6,518 nt of DNA from positions 1 to 6,518 of the forward strand of contig JAAYXY010000030.1 of the NCBI GenBank assembly GCA_012515645.1, written 5' to 3'. The notes beneath the pieces are model-generated. The model searched no databases. It was not told the DNA's origin and saw only the letters and a program-made list of their open reading frames with translations. Below, in pieces: positions 1 through 6,488 of this stretch. The position numbers were made by a program, and so were the translations under genes. How positions within the stretch are numbered: position 1 is the first letter of the stretch; each line of letters begins with the position of its first letter. This DNA comes from Candidatus Peribacteria bacterium. GTDB lineage: Bacteria; Patescibacteriota; Gracilibacteria; Peribacterales; Peribacteraceae.

Positions 1-93
1 ACCGATGATGATGCCGAGCATCGTCAAGAGCGATCTGCCACCCTGCACCGTGACACCTCTGGCAGCCGAGGAAAGAATGTCGACAATGCGCAT
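1..93 (-). CDS. FtsX/MacB-type ABC transporter permease, N-terminal fragment
   Basis: Only the first 31 codons are present; the gene runs off the left edge of the window. The ATG is at 93-91, and the visible protein begins MRIVDILSSAARG and ends with SLLTMLGIIIG. A short amphipathic start followed by an (R/K)SxLTMLGIIIG entry into the first membrane helix is the hallmark N-terminus of MacB/FtsX-family permeases. In these proteins TM1 is followed by a large extracytoplasmic domain and three more helices. The ATG lies 2 bases after the TAA stop of the upstream ATPase gene, so translation is probably coupled and the two proteins form one transporter. The upstream bases show no clear Shine-Dalgarno. 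Family assignment is secure, but substrate cannot be inferred. Confidence 0.9.
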   Translation of the reverse strand, partial: MRIVDILSSAARGVTVQGGRSLLTMLGIIIG

Positions 94-95
94 AC

Positions 96-833
96 TTACT
101 TGAGAAAACTGCTTGCATGCGCAATGCGACGCTTAAAACTCCTGGAATCTTCCGTGACGCGACCATCGCGCAGGTGAATGATACGTTGGGCATGCTCGGC
201 CGTGCTGCTTTCATGCGTGACCAGAATGATGGTATGACCTTCTTCATGGAGCCGCTGCAATGCAGCCATCACCTGGATGCCGGAATGTGAATCCAAGTTG
301 CCTGTGGGTTCGTCTGCAAAAATGACTTCCGGCTGTGTGACAAGGGCGCGAGCAATTGCAACACGCTGCTTCTGGCCTCCGGATAATTGGCTGCTCAAAT
401 AATCGATGCGATCGTTGAGTCCGACGGTTGCAATCGCATCCTCCACGCGCTTGCCGCGTTCCTCCACCGTAATGGTGGGATGGTACAGCAGCGGCAGCAG
501 AACGTTCTGGCGTACGGATGTGCGCGGGAGCAGGTTGAACGCCTGGAAGACAAAACTCACGCGCGTCGCGCGGATGCGCGCCAGTTCATCATCGGTCATC
601 TTGCGCGTCGGTTCGCCATGGAACAGGTATGCACCACTGGTGATGTGGTCCAAAAAACCCAGAATATGCATAAGCGTGGATTTTCCGGAACCGGAAGGTC
701 CCATAATAGAGATGAATTCCCCCTTCTCTATGGTGAGGTTGATATCGAAGAGCACTTTGGTTTCCAGCTCTTCATTGAAGTAGGACTTGCAGAGATCTTT
801 TGCCTGGATAAGTGGTGGTGCAGCCTTGATCAT
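96..833 (-). CDS. ABC transporter ATPase, MacB/LolD/YknY type
   Basis: A complete 245-aa nucleotide-binding subunit, the usual length for a stand-alone MacB/LolD-like ATPase. All catalytic motifs are intact: Walker [10 protein letters not shown] at 45-53, Q-loop Gln97 in [10 protein letters not shown], signature LSGGQ at 150-154, Walker B VIFADEP at 170-176 with catalytic Glu175, D-loop NLD at 179-181, and H-loop His207. The Q-loop context FQxFNLLP and the DEPTGNLDS run are typical of the MacB/LolD/YknY/FtsE group, which drives mechanotransmission rather than substrate import. It should sit on the inner face of the membrane, bound to the FtsX-like permease encoded just downstream. The start follows the fusion-protein stop by 24 bases. 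No Shine-Dalgarno is visible upstream, so translation may depend on coupling within the operon. A basic tail of about 15 residues ([15 protein letters not shown]) follows the conserved core. Substrate is unknown. Confidence 0.95.
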   Translation of the reverse strand: MIKAAPPLIQAKDLCKSYFNEELETKVLFDINLTIEKGEFISIMGPSGSGKSTLMHILGFLDHITSGAYLFHGEPTRKMTDDELARIRATRVSFVFQAFNLLPRTSVRQNVLLPLLYHPTITVEERGKRVEDAIATVGLNDRIDYLSSQLSGGQKQRVAIARALVTQPEVIFADEPTGNLDSHSGIQVMAALQRLHEEGHTIILVTHESSTAEHAQRIIHLRDGRVTEDSRSFKRRIAHASSFLK

Positions 834-857
834 ATGTTTGCAAGATACTATCCATAT

Positions 858-2657
858 TTATTCCCTGACAAGCACCACAACCTCCTGCCCTTCCTCTATA
901 CCTTCGATGATTTCCACCTCGCCACCCTGGCCATCCATGCCTACGACGACCTCCTGCTCGCGTACTATGCCGTTCATCTGCAGCACCCGAACAATATCTT
1001 GCCCATCGTCCCCTGTCATCACCGCACGTCCCGGTATCGTAACGACATCCCCGCGGAAATCCGTGTACACCTCCGTATCGCCGGTCATACCGATTCTCAG
1101 GCGCTGCTTAAATTCCTGATCGAAATCGAGTTTCACCCTGTACTTGGGCACACCATCGCGCATGGTTGCCACAGGATCGATCTCTGAGACCGTGAGTGCA
1201 AACAGATCTCCAGGGAACGCATCCAGCACAATTGTGCCGCTCTGTGTGAGCATAATTTTGGGAATGTCGATTTCCGCTACAAAGATTTCTATGCGATACG
1301 GGGATTCCCCAAGCATCGTGATTGCAGCATCGGACGCAAACGATGTGGAGAGCAATTCTCCCTCTTTTAAATTCACTTTGGTAATGGTGCCGTCGATAGG
1401 CGCAATGATAACGGTATCTTGGTAGCGTTCGCGTGCACGCTGCAACTGCGCATACGCCTGGTTGAGCCGTGCGCGCGCAGCATCAATGTCTGCCGGCCTC
1501 GTACCGGCACGCAGGAGTGCCAGTTCCGCTTCGTCGATACGCAGGGATGTCTCGTACGTCAGAATATCCGCTTTCGCCTTGTCCCGGCTGCCCTCCGCGC
1601 TGATTACTGTTTTTTCTTCGGACGCGATCTGCGTTTCGAAATTCGCAGAAGCATCACGCAACGATTTGAGTACGCTATCCACAGAGCTAATTGCCGTCTG
1701 CACATTGCTGCGCTGCGTGGCAACCGTCGTCTTGGTGCTCTCACGCACCGTATTCGTGTACGTACCGGTAATAGGCAACGCAGAGAGCGTGTTGTAGGCA
1801 TCATTGAGTGCAGTCGCCAAGTCCGTCAGATGCACTTTCGCCTGCTGCAATCTGATAATCACTTCGGAATACGTACTGGCAGAACTCGCCTGCAACACAT
1901 CTGTCTCGATTTGCAATTGCACAGCTGCCAGGCTCTGCTTTAACTGCTGATACACATGTGGGTCATGCTTGATGAAAACGTCAAGGACGCTCACATCATC
2001 AAGAACACCATCCATAGTACGCGCCGCTGTCAGACCGATGGAGAGCTGCTGCGATGCAGTGCTCTGTGCAGTGCTCACATATCCCTGCAAACTTGTTTCA
2101 GCTTCGCGGCGCAGAAAATCCAGCTTTAGCTGCGAGGTTTCCAACGTGCGTTCCGCACTGCGCAGGCTTTCGCGTGCGGCCTCCAGCGATGCCCGCTTGT
2201 TCTGCACTACAGCTTCGCGCACGGCAATCTCTTCCGGTCGTGTGCCTTCTTCCAGCCTCCGGAGCTCCGCTTGTGCGGCAGCTACTTGCGCTGAAGCGGA
2301 ATTGACGTCCGCAGACAGACCGCTGCTGCGCAGGCGTGCCAATTGCTGCCCTTTTTCCACTGTATCGCCTTCTTCCACCAGAACAGCATCCACAATGCCC
2401 GTGATCGGGAACTGTAATTTGATGTCTTTTTCCGAAATCACTTCACCCACAGCTTCCACGATCTGGACAAGATCCTGCCTTTTTGCAGTTTCTGTGATGT
2501 ATTCGGGCTTTGCAGGCTGCTGCAGGTACCAGATGAGCAGGTAGAGTAGGCAACCCGTGAGCACGATCGCCAGCGACGCCTTGGGATGGCGGCGCGCGAC
2601 GTGCCATGCGGCAAGTACCATGCGCCGTAGTACTGCGAATAGTGATCGTATACTCAT
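858..2657 (-). CDS. HlyD/MacA-like membrane fusion protein with extended hairpin
   Basis: The 599-aa periplasmic/extracytoplasmic adaptor of the ABC exporter encoded downstream. Order of parts: a basic cytoplasmic start, one membrane helix at about 27-45, the first half of a biotinyl-lipoyl domain at about 68-112 (ending VEEGDTVEKGQQLARL), a long alpha-helical region at about 114-412, the second lipoyl half at about 413-450 (containing IIAPIDGTITKV), a beta-barrel at about 452-535, and a membrane-proximal beta domain at about 536-599. MacA/YknX proteins are usually near 370-400 aa; the excess is nearly all in the helical part. Two copies of a GTRPxxI motif (138-144 and 385-391) flank a middle segment rich in Ala, Ser, Thr and Gln. 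No outer-membrane TolC partner is seen here, and the order MFP-ATPase-permease equals yknXYZ. The start is the only Met before the membrane helix with an adjacent promoter: an extended -10 box ends 10 bases before its A. Substrate is unknown; drug, peptide or envelope-lipid export are all possible. Confidence 0.92.
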   Translation of the reverse strand: MSIRSLFAVLRRMVLAAWHVARRHPKASLAIVLTGCLLYLLIWYLQQPAKPEYITETAKRQDLVQIVEAVGEVISEKDIKLQFPITGIVDAVLVEEGDTVEKGQQLARLRSSGLSADVNSASAQVAAAQAELRRLEEGTRPEEIAVREAVVQNKRASLEAARESLRSAERTLETSQLKLDFLRREAETSLQGYVSTAQSTASQQLSIGLTAARTMDGVLDDVSVLDVFIKHDPHVYQQLKQSLAAVQLQIETDVLQASSASTYSEVIIRLQQAKVHLTDLATALNDAYNTLSALPITGTYTNTVRESTKTTVATQRSNVQTAISSVDSVLKSLRDASANFETQIASEEKTVISAEGSRDKAKADILTYETSLRIDEAELALLRAGTRPADIDAARARLNQAYAQLQRARERYQDTVIIAPIDGTITKVNLKEGELLSTSFASDAAITMLGESPYRIEIFVAEIDIPKIMLTQSGTIVLDAFPGDLFALTVSEIDPVATMRDGVPKYRVKLDFDQEFKQRLRIGMTGDTEVYTDFRGDVVTIPGRAVMTGDDGQDIVRVLQMNGIVREQEVVVGMDGQGGEVEIIEGIEEGQEVVVLVRE

Positions 2658-2666
2658 TTATATAAT

Positions 2667-2675
2667 ATTATAACA
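2667..2675 (-). promoter_or_regulatory. Extended -10 promoter of the ABC export operon
   Basis: Read on the minus strand this is TGTTATAAT: a perfect TATAAT hexamer (2672-2667) with the TGn extension (2675-2673). It directly follows the TAG stop codon (2678-2676) of the epimerase gene. Transcription would be expected to begin near 2660, three bases before the fusion-protein ATG at 2657. No convincing -35 is present, as is usual for extended -10 promoters. The surroundings are almost pure A/T, so chance A+T matches are the main doubt. Confidence 0.6.
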
Positions 2676-3524
2676 CTATTTTACATTTTTTTCATGTTTT
2701 TTAGAGAGATTTTGCAGCGCCTCCTGTACCGCGTCATCAACGGGGCGCATGTGGACTCCTGTCGCACGCAGCTTCGCCGTACTGAGCACACATGTGCTAC
2801 GCCCTGCTTTTGCCACCTCAGGCAAATCATCCAGCGCCAAACGCGCGAATTCGTGAGCAGGATCCACAATTTGCCTGTAGAGCTCCATAATCCTGTAGGG
2901 AGAAATGCTCCCCTCGTTCACCATATTGAAAATACCGGTCGTACGCTTCTCTGTAAGCAACGTGACTGCATCGAAGAAATCCGGCAGGTACGTCATGGAA
3001 TTCTGTGCATCGAGCACACGGCCATATTTGGCAAGTTTCGTGATCAGGCTGCGCTGCGCCGGCGTACCATCAAAGGGCATGCGCAGGCGCAGTACTAAAA
3101 TTCCCTGTTCCGTAAACTCACTGAGCATGCGATCGATCCACGCTTTGGTCCGCGAATAGAAACTGCCCGCAAAATTGGGCGGGTCTTCTTCCGTAAATCC
3201 CCGGCCATCATTATCGCCCGAGTAAATGCATCCGGAACCCAGATGCACCCAGTAGATGCCACGATTACCGCATTCTTTCAGCAGTACCAGCGGTCCCGTG
3301 ACATTGCTGTGGATCGTTTCTAATTTGTGGTCTTCGCACCAGTCGATATTCGGTCTGCCGGTCTTGCCTGCTGCATTGATCACGACGTCCGGCTGGTGCG
3401 TATCTAACTCACGGGCCACATCTGCCATATTGGCAATATCCACAGTGGATCCCACTGATCCAGGGAATCGTTCCAGGAACTGCTGCCCGAAATAGCCTTG
3501 CGCTCCGAAGACGAGAAATTTCAT
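2676..3524 (-). CDS. NDP-4-keto-6-deoxyglucose 3,5-epimerase/4-reductase (UER1/RHM C-domain-like)
   Basis: A 282-aa Rossmann-fold short-chain dehydrogenase. The NAD(P) motif is GAQGYFG at residues 7-13, the reductase triad is Ser97-Tyr123-Lys127 (in GSGCIY and FYSRTK). The stretches NAAGKTGRPNIDWCE (50-64) and PPNFAGSFYSRTK (115-127) closely match what I remember of plant UER1/NRS-ER, the C-terminal domain of plant RHM, and the mimivirus homologue. Those enzymes both epimerise C3/C5 and reduce C4 of dTDP- or UDP-4-keto-6-deoxyglucose to give activated L-rhamnose. Cys99 and Lys163 (in LITKLAKY) fall where the plant enzyme's epimerase residues lie, as I recall, which argues for a bifunctional enzyme rather than a plain RmlD reductase. 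No 4,6-dehydratase or glycosyltransferase gene is in the window. Another ATG in frame at 3536 would add MIAP. I chose 3524 because the protein then begins MKFLVFGAQG and a -10 box ends 8 bases upstream. There is no Shine-Dalgarno. Exact nucleotide specificity is not shown. Confidence 0.86.
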   Translation of the reverse strand: MKFLVFGAQGYFGQQFLERFPGSVGSTVDIANMADVARELDTHQPDVVINAAGKTGRPNIDWCEDHKLETIHSNVTGPLVLLKECGNRGIYWVHLGSGCIYSGDNDGRGFTEEDPPNFAGSFYSRTKAWIDRMLSEFTEQGILVLRLRMPFDGTPAQRSLITKLAKYGRVLDAQNSMTYLPDFFDAVTLLTEKRTTGIFNMVNEGSISPYRIMELYRQIVDPAHEFARLALDDLPEVAKAGRSTCVLSTAKLRATGVHMRPVDDAVQEALQNLSKKHEKNVK

Positions 3525-3531
3525 TGGCGCT

Positions 3532-3537
3532 ATCATA
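3532..3537 (-). promoter_or_regulatory. -10 box of the epimerase-reductase gene
   Basis: On the minus strand the hexamer is TATGAT (5 of 6 to TATAAT). Its last base is 8 bases before the A of the chosen ATG at 3524, putting the predicted transcript start at about 3525-3524, that is, leaderless. The upstream ATG at 3536-3534 lies inside this hexamer, which is the reason for rejecting it as the start. A partial -35 (TGCACA at 3559-3554, 4 of 6, 16-bp spacer) is possible but weak. Confidence 0.5.
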
Positions 3538-3598
3538 GTGCTTTTGCCACATATGTGCAGCAGTTATTTCCAACACTTTTTTCTCTGGATATTTGTTG

Positions 3599-3604
3599 TA
3601 CAAT
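3599..3604 (+). promoter_or_regulatory. -10 box of ftsK
   Basis: The hexamer TACAAT (5 of 6 to TATAAT) sits in TTGTTGTACAATACC. Its last base is 8 bases before the A of the ATG at 3612, the same spacing as in the divergent epimerase promoter. The predicted transcript start is 3611-3612, so the mRNA would be leaderless. At the -35 position there is only a T-rich stretch (3577-3583). Both divergent promoters lie within the 87 bases 3525-3611. Confidence 0.5.
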
Positions 3605-3611
3605 ACCACCA

Positions 3612-5852
3612 ATGCCACGAAAGAAGCGCAAGAAGAAGGCAACCCGGCGCAGCACAGCACGCAAATCGCGTACTTCTCCGCGCGCTCTGGCGCTGGAAGA
3701 AACGACGCAGCGACACATCAGCGGCATTGCACAGGTGACCGTTGGTATCCTGCTTGTCCTCGCGCTGCGCGGGCAAGCCGGTCCCGTCGGCGATGCGATC
3801 CAACGCATGCTCACCTTCTTCTTCGGTACGTGGGGCATGCTGTTCCCCGCGTTCCTCCTGCTTTCCGGTGCGCTGCACTGGCTGGCGCCCACGGGGAGCA
3901 TCGAACTTAAACGCGGTACGGGATTGTTACTCAGCCTCCTCGCCTTCCTCGGCATGGTGCACCTACAGGCTCCGCTGCAGGATATGGCGCCGGAACGCGA
4001 CGCCTACGCAGGCGCCGTCGGATTCCTGATGAGCGTTCCCTTCGTACTCTTCACCAGCAAGGCCGTGGGCTACACCGTGCTCGCCGCCCTGCTGCTCGGC
4101 GGCATCTTTGTGGCCTTTGAACCGGATATTGGCTCGCTGTGGGGCGCAATCCGTGCATGGCAGAACCGACGCAATGAACCTCTCCCCGCACGCAGGGCGC
4201 GCGTGCAGCGAGACGATGACGAAGAAGAGGAGGAGGATCTTCCGAACGACGACCTTATAGAACAGGACCGCAATGCGCCGGAACTCAACATCGTGCGTCC
4301 GGTGTTCGCGCAGCAGGTCGTCAAGGATGCCGCGCGCAAAAAAATGGCCGGCAATCGCGATCGCGCACCTGCTCCGGCCGCAGAACCAGGTCAATTGCAA
4401 ATGAAAGACACACGCTTTGAAGAATGGAACTTCCCTTCCTACGACCTGCTGGAATCCGAACAGAGCGAACTCACCGTCCACGACGAGGAACTCAAAACAC
4501 AGGCACGCCAGATCCAGGAGAAGCTGGAAGAGTTCGGCATCAGCGTCACCATGCGTGAGGCGCATCCCGGTCCCACGGTCACGCAATTTACACTGCAACC
4601 GTCCGAGGGTGTGAAATTGAGCCGCATCGAGACACTCAAAGATGACCTCGCTCTGGCGCTTGCCGCACAGAGCCTGCGCATTGAGGCACCCATTCCCGGC
4701 AAAGCACTGGTCGGCATAGAGATGCCCAACAGCAAGCGCACGACAGTGCGTCTGCGCGAAATCCTGGAAAGCCCGCAGTTCACACAGAGTGAATCGTCGC
4801 TCACGCTGCCTCTGGGACGCGATGTGGCCGGAGATGCGGTCGTGGCAAACATCGATGACATGCCGCACCTGCTCATTGCCGGCGCAACAGGATCAGGGAA
4901 ATCGGTATGCATGAATACGTTCCTCGCAGCGCTCCTGTTCCAGAACGCGCCGCACGAACTCAAATTCATCCTCATTGACCCCAAACGGGTGGAGCTGATG
5001 CCGTACGATGGCATCCCCCATCTGCTCACCCCCGTGATTACGGAATCGGAAAAAGCGCTCCAGGCACTGCGCTGGGCAGTCGCAGAAATGGGCAGGCGTC
5101 TGCATCGCTTCTCCGAAGCGGGCGCGCGGAACATCGAAGAGTACAACGAGAAACAGACGGATGAGGAAGACCTTTTGCCCCGCATCGTCATCGTCATCGA
5201 CGAACTGGCGGACCTGATGATGCGCCAGTTCCGCAGAGATACGGAAACCATGGTTGCGCGCATTGCGCAGATGGCCCGGGCCGTGGGCATGCACCTCATC
5301 ATCGCCACGCAACGCCCGAGCGTGGATGTGATTACCGGCCTCATTAAAGCCAACATCCCCACGCGCATTGCATTCCGCACGGTCAGCGCGGTCGATAGCC
5401 GCACGATCCTCGATAGCATCGGTGCAGAAGATCTGCTGGGCAAAGGCGACATGCTCTACCGCACCGCAGTTTCGCCGCGCCCCACGCGCATCCAGGGCAT
5501 CTTTATTTCCACGCAAGAAACGGAGCGTGTGATCAATGCCGTCAAAATCGCGGGTGGCGGAGAGATTACGGAACAAATCGGCCTGAGCAACCGTGATGAG
5601 GAGGAAGAGGAACACGGTGCTGCCGGCTACATCGACCTGAACGCCGATGATAATGGCGGCGACGAACTCTTCTTCGAGGCCGTGCGCATCGTGCAGAGCA
5701 CGGGCCGCGCCTCTGCCAGCCTGCTCCAACGGCAGCTCAAAGTTGGCTACGCGCGCGCTGCGCGGCTCTTGGATATTATGGAAGAGAAGGGCTTGATCGG
5801 TCCTTCTGATGGCGCGAAAGCACGGAAGGTGTACATGGAGGTTGGTGCGTAG
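3612..5852 (+). CDS. ftsK: FtsK/SpoIIIE family DNA translocase
   Basis: A 746-aa membrane-anchored, ATP-driven double-strand DNA pump that clears and segregates chromosome DNA at the division septum. A very basic N-terminus (MPRKKRKKK...) is followed by four or five hydrophobic segments (about 35-53, 69-90, 103-118, 131-169). A charged linker comes next, with an acidic run at about 201-209, then the alpha domain (about 285-375). The RecA-like motor has Walker A GATGSGKS (424-431), the family box LIDPKRVEL (454-462), Walker B VIVIDE ending in Asp530-Glu531, and ATQRPSVDVITG (565-576). The C-terminal gamma winged helix spans about 680-746. The length is close to SpoIIIE, and the linker is short compared with E. 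coli FtsK. An in-frame ATG at 3498 would add 38 residues, but these look like non-coding translation and overlap the start of the divergent gene. The start at 3612 has a -10 box 8 bases away and no Shine-Dalgarno. A second acidic run (about 661-667) precedes the gamma domain. Confidence 0.97.
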   Translation: MPRKKRKKKATRRSTARKSRTSPRALALEETTQRHISGIAQVTVGILLVLALRGQAGPVGDAIQRMLTFFFGTWGMLFPAFLLLSGALHWLAPTGSIELKRGTGLLLSLLAFLGMVHLQAPLQDMAPERDAYAGAVGFLMSVPFVLFTSKAVGYTVLAALLLGGIFVAFEPDIGSLWGAIRAWQNRRNEPLPARRARVQRDDDEEEEEDLPNDDLIEQDRNAPELNIVRPVFAQQVVKDAARKKMAGNRDRAPAPAAEPGQLQMKDTRFEEWNFPSYDLLESEQSELTVHDEELKTQARQIQEKLEEFGISVTMREAHPGPTVTQFTLQPSEGVKLSRIETLKDDLALALAAQSLRIEAPIPGKALVGIEMPNSKRTTVRLREILESPQFTQSESSLTLPLGRDVAGDAVVANIDDMPHLLIAGATGSGKSVCMNTFLAALLFQNAPHELKFILIDPKRVELMPYDGIPHLLTPVITESEKALQALRWAVAEMGRRLHRFSEAGARNIEEYNEKQTDEEDLLPRIVIVIDELADLMMRQFRRDTETMVARIAQMARAVGMHLIIATQRPSVDVITGLIKANIPTRIAFRTVSAVDSRTILDSIGAEDLLGKGDMLYRTAVSPRPTRIQGIFISTQETERVINAVKIAGGGEITEQIGLSNRDEEEEEHGAAGYIDLNADDNGGDELFFEAVRIVQSTGRASASLLQRQLKVGYARAARLLDIMEEKGLIGPSDGAKARKVYMEVGA

Positions 5853-5890
5853 GTATGAGTTGTAGGAAATAGCTTTTTCCCTAAGATTAT

Positions 5891-5904
5891 TGTTGTAATA
5901 TAGC
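5891..5904 (+). promoter_or_regulatory. Possible promoter of the orphan membrane gene
   Basis: The bases TGTTGTAATATAGC contain overlapping -10 candidates: an extended -10 TGT-TGTAAT (hexamer 5894-5899), TAATAT (5896-5901) and TATAGC (5899-5904, which would make the transcript leaderless at the ATG at 5913). The 8-mer TTGTTGTA at 5890-5897 is also found in the ftsK promoter at 3593-3600. I cannot tell which hexamer is used, and the region is AT-rich, so confidence is low. Confidence 0.3.
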
Positions 5905-5912
5905 ATGCTGAT

Positions 5913-6488
5913 ATGCCAGCACTTGCTTACGAATCGGTTGAAATATTTCAGAAGCTCACTCCTTCAATTATTGGCTGGATTAGCCTACTACTTGCTTTCT
6001 ATGTTCACATCAGAACCACACGGTTTGTGAAACATTTTCAAAGACCTGTTGTATGCGTAGAATCCACAGAAGTTACTCAGCAAAATGAAGGCACCAAATC
6101 ATCATTTAACATTCTCTTTCAAAATAAAGGCGAACATCCTGCATACGACATCCTTATTAGGATATTTTTCATATCATCCACTAAAGATGAGGTTAGTAAA
6201 TTAGAAATAATTTCTCCTAATGTTTTATATCAAGACAAAATAATGCATATCCAAGCATCTGATAGAGATTTAAGTAGTTTTAACGCAAGTAATCCTCTGC
6301 TTATTGCTATAAATATCGAATATAAGGATTTTCTTAGAAAGAAGAAAATATCATTTTTCGACAAGAAGCATTTTGACGACAGCTGGCATTGGTACAAATA
6401 TATTGGAGGTAACTTTTTCCCACATGCTTCCTCTGAAGAACCAGAAAGGATGGCTAGACTATTAAAGAAAAAAAACTACATCGACTAA
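5913..6488 (+). CDS. Unrecognised 191-aa protein with one N-terminal membrane helix
   Basis: I do not recognise a family. One hydrophobic helix lies at about 18-33 (SIIGWISLLLAFYVHI), preceded by a short, slightly acidic start and followed by a basic stretch (RTTRFVKHFQR). By the positive-inside rule this puts the C-terminal ~150 residues in the cytoplasm. That part has alternating hydrophobic strands (about 45-135) with a fragment resembling beta-sandwich folds (FNILFQNKGEHPAYDILIRI), then an aromatic, lysine-rich tail ending LLKKKNYID. There are no Cys/His clusters or obvious catalytic motifs. The gene is AT-rich and uses codons such as ATA, AGA and TTA, unlike ftsK just upstream, which suggests recent transfer. 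The ATG is 60 bases after the ftsK stop, with no Shine-Dalgarno. The ORF is open over 191 codons against an AT-rich background, so it is probably a real gene, but its function is unknown. Confidence 0.7.
   Translation: MPALAYESVEIFQKLTPSIIGWISLLLAFYVHIRTTRFVKHFQRPVVCVESTEVTQQNEGTKSSFNILFQNKGEHPAYDILIRIFFISSTKDEVSKLEIISPNVLYQDKIMHIQASDRDLSSFNASNPLLIAINIEYKDFLRKKKISFFDKKHFDDSWHWYKYIGGNFFPHASSEEPERMARLLKKKNYID

Noticed and set aside
721..728. GAGAAGGG octamer (SpoIIIE SRS sequence as I recall) on the minus strand here, with a second on the plus strand at 5784-5791
   Set aside because: Both are simply the codons for Glu-Lys-Gly in conserved protein motifs. They point in opposite directions, and two sites in 6.5 kb cannot show genome skew (about 0.2 expected by chance).
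845..850. TAGTAT as a -10 box before the ATPase gene on the minus strand
   Set aside because: Weak hexamer inside a 24-base operon gap, with no TG extension or -35; the gene is better explained as part of the fusion-protein operon.
387..1187. 266-codon plus-strand frame across the ATPase and fusion-protein genes
   Set aside because: It spans the junction of two clearly coding genes on the other strand and shows no domain signal.
2683..2697. Inverted repeat ACAT-N7-ATGT near the epimerase end
   Set aside because: Only four base pairs, lying within coding Lys/His/Asn codons; likely chance in A/T-rich sequence.
3498..3611. Longer FtsK start adding 38 residues
   Set aside because: It overlaps the 5' end of the divergent epimerase gene and would lie upstream of and across the -10 box. 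The added residues do not resemble FtsK N-termini, whereas MPRKKRKKK at 3612 does.
5865..5880. Hairpin GGAAA-TAGCTT-TTTCC after ftsK as a terminator
   Set aside because: It is a five-base A/T-heavy stem with the T-run inside the hairpin rather than after it, too weak to call an intrinsic terminator.
3963..5906. Long open frames on the minus strand opposite ftsK (about 300 and 337 codons)
   Set aside because: These are shadows of GC-rich codon bias. Their translations are rich in Arg, His, Cys and Ser without any domain, and ftsK on the other strand is unmistakable.
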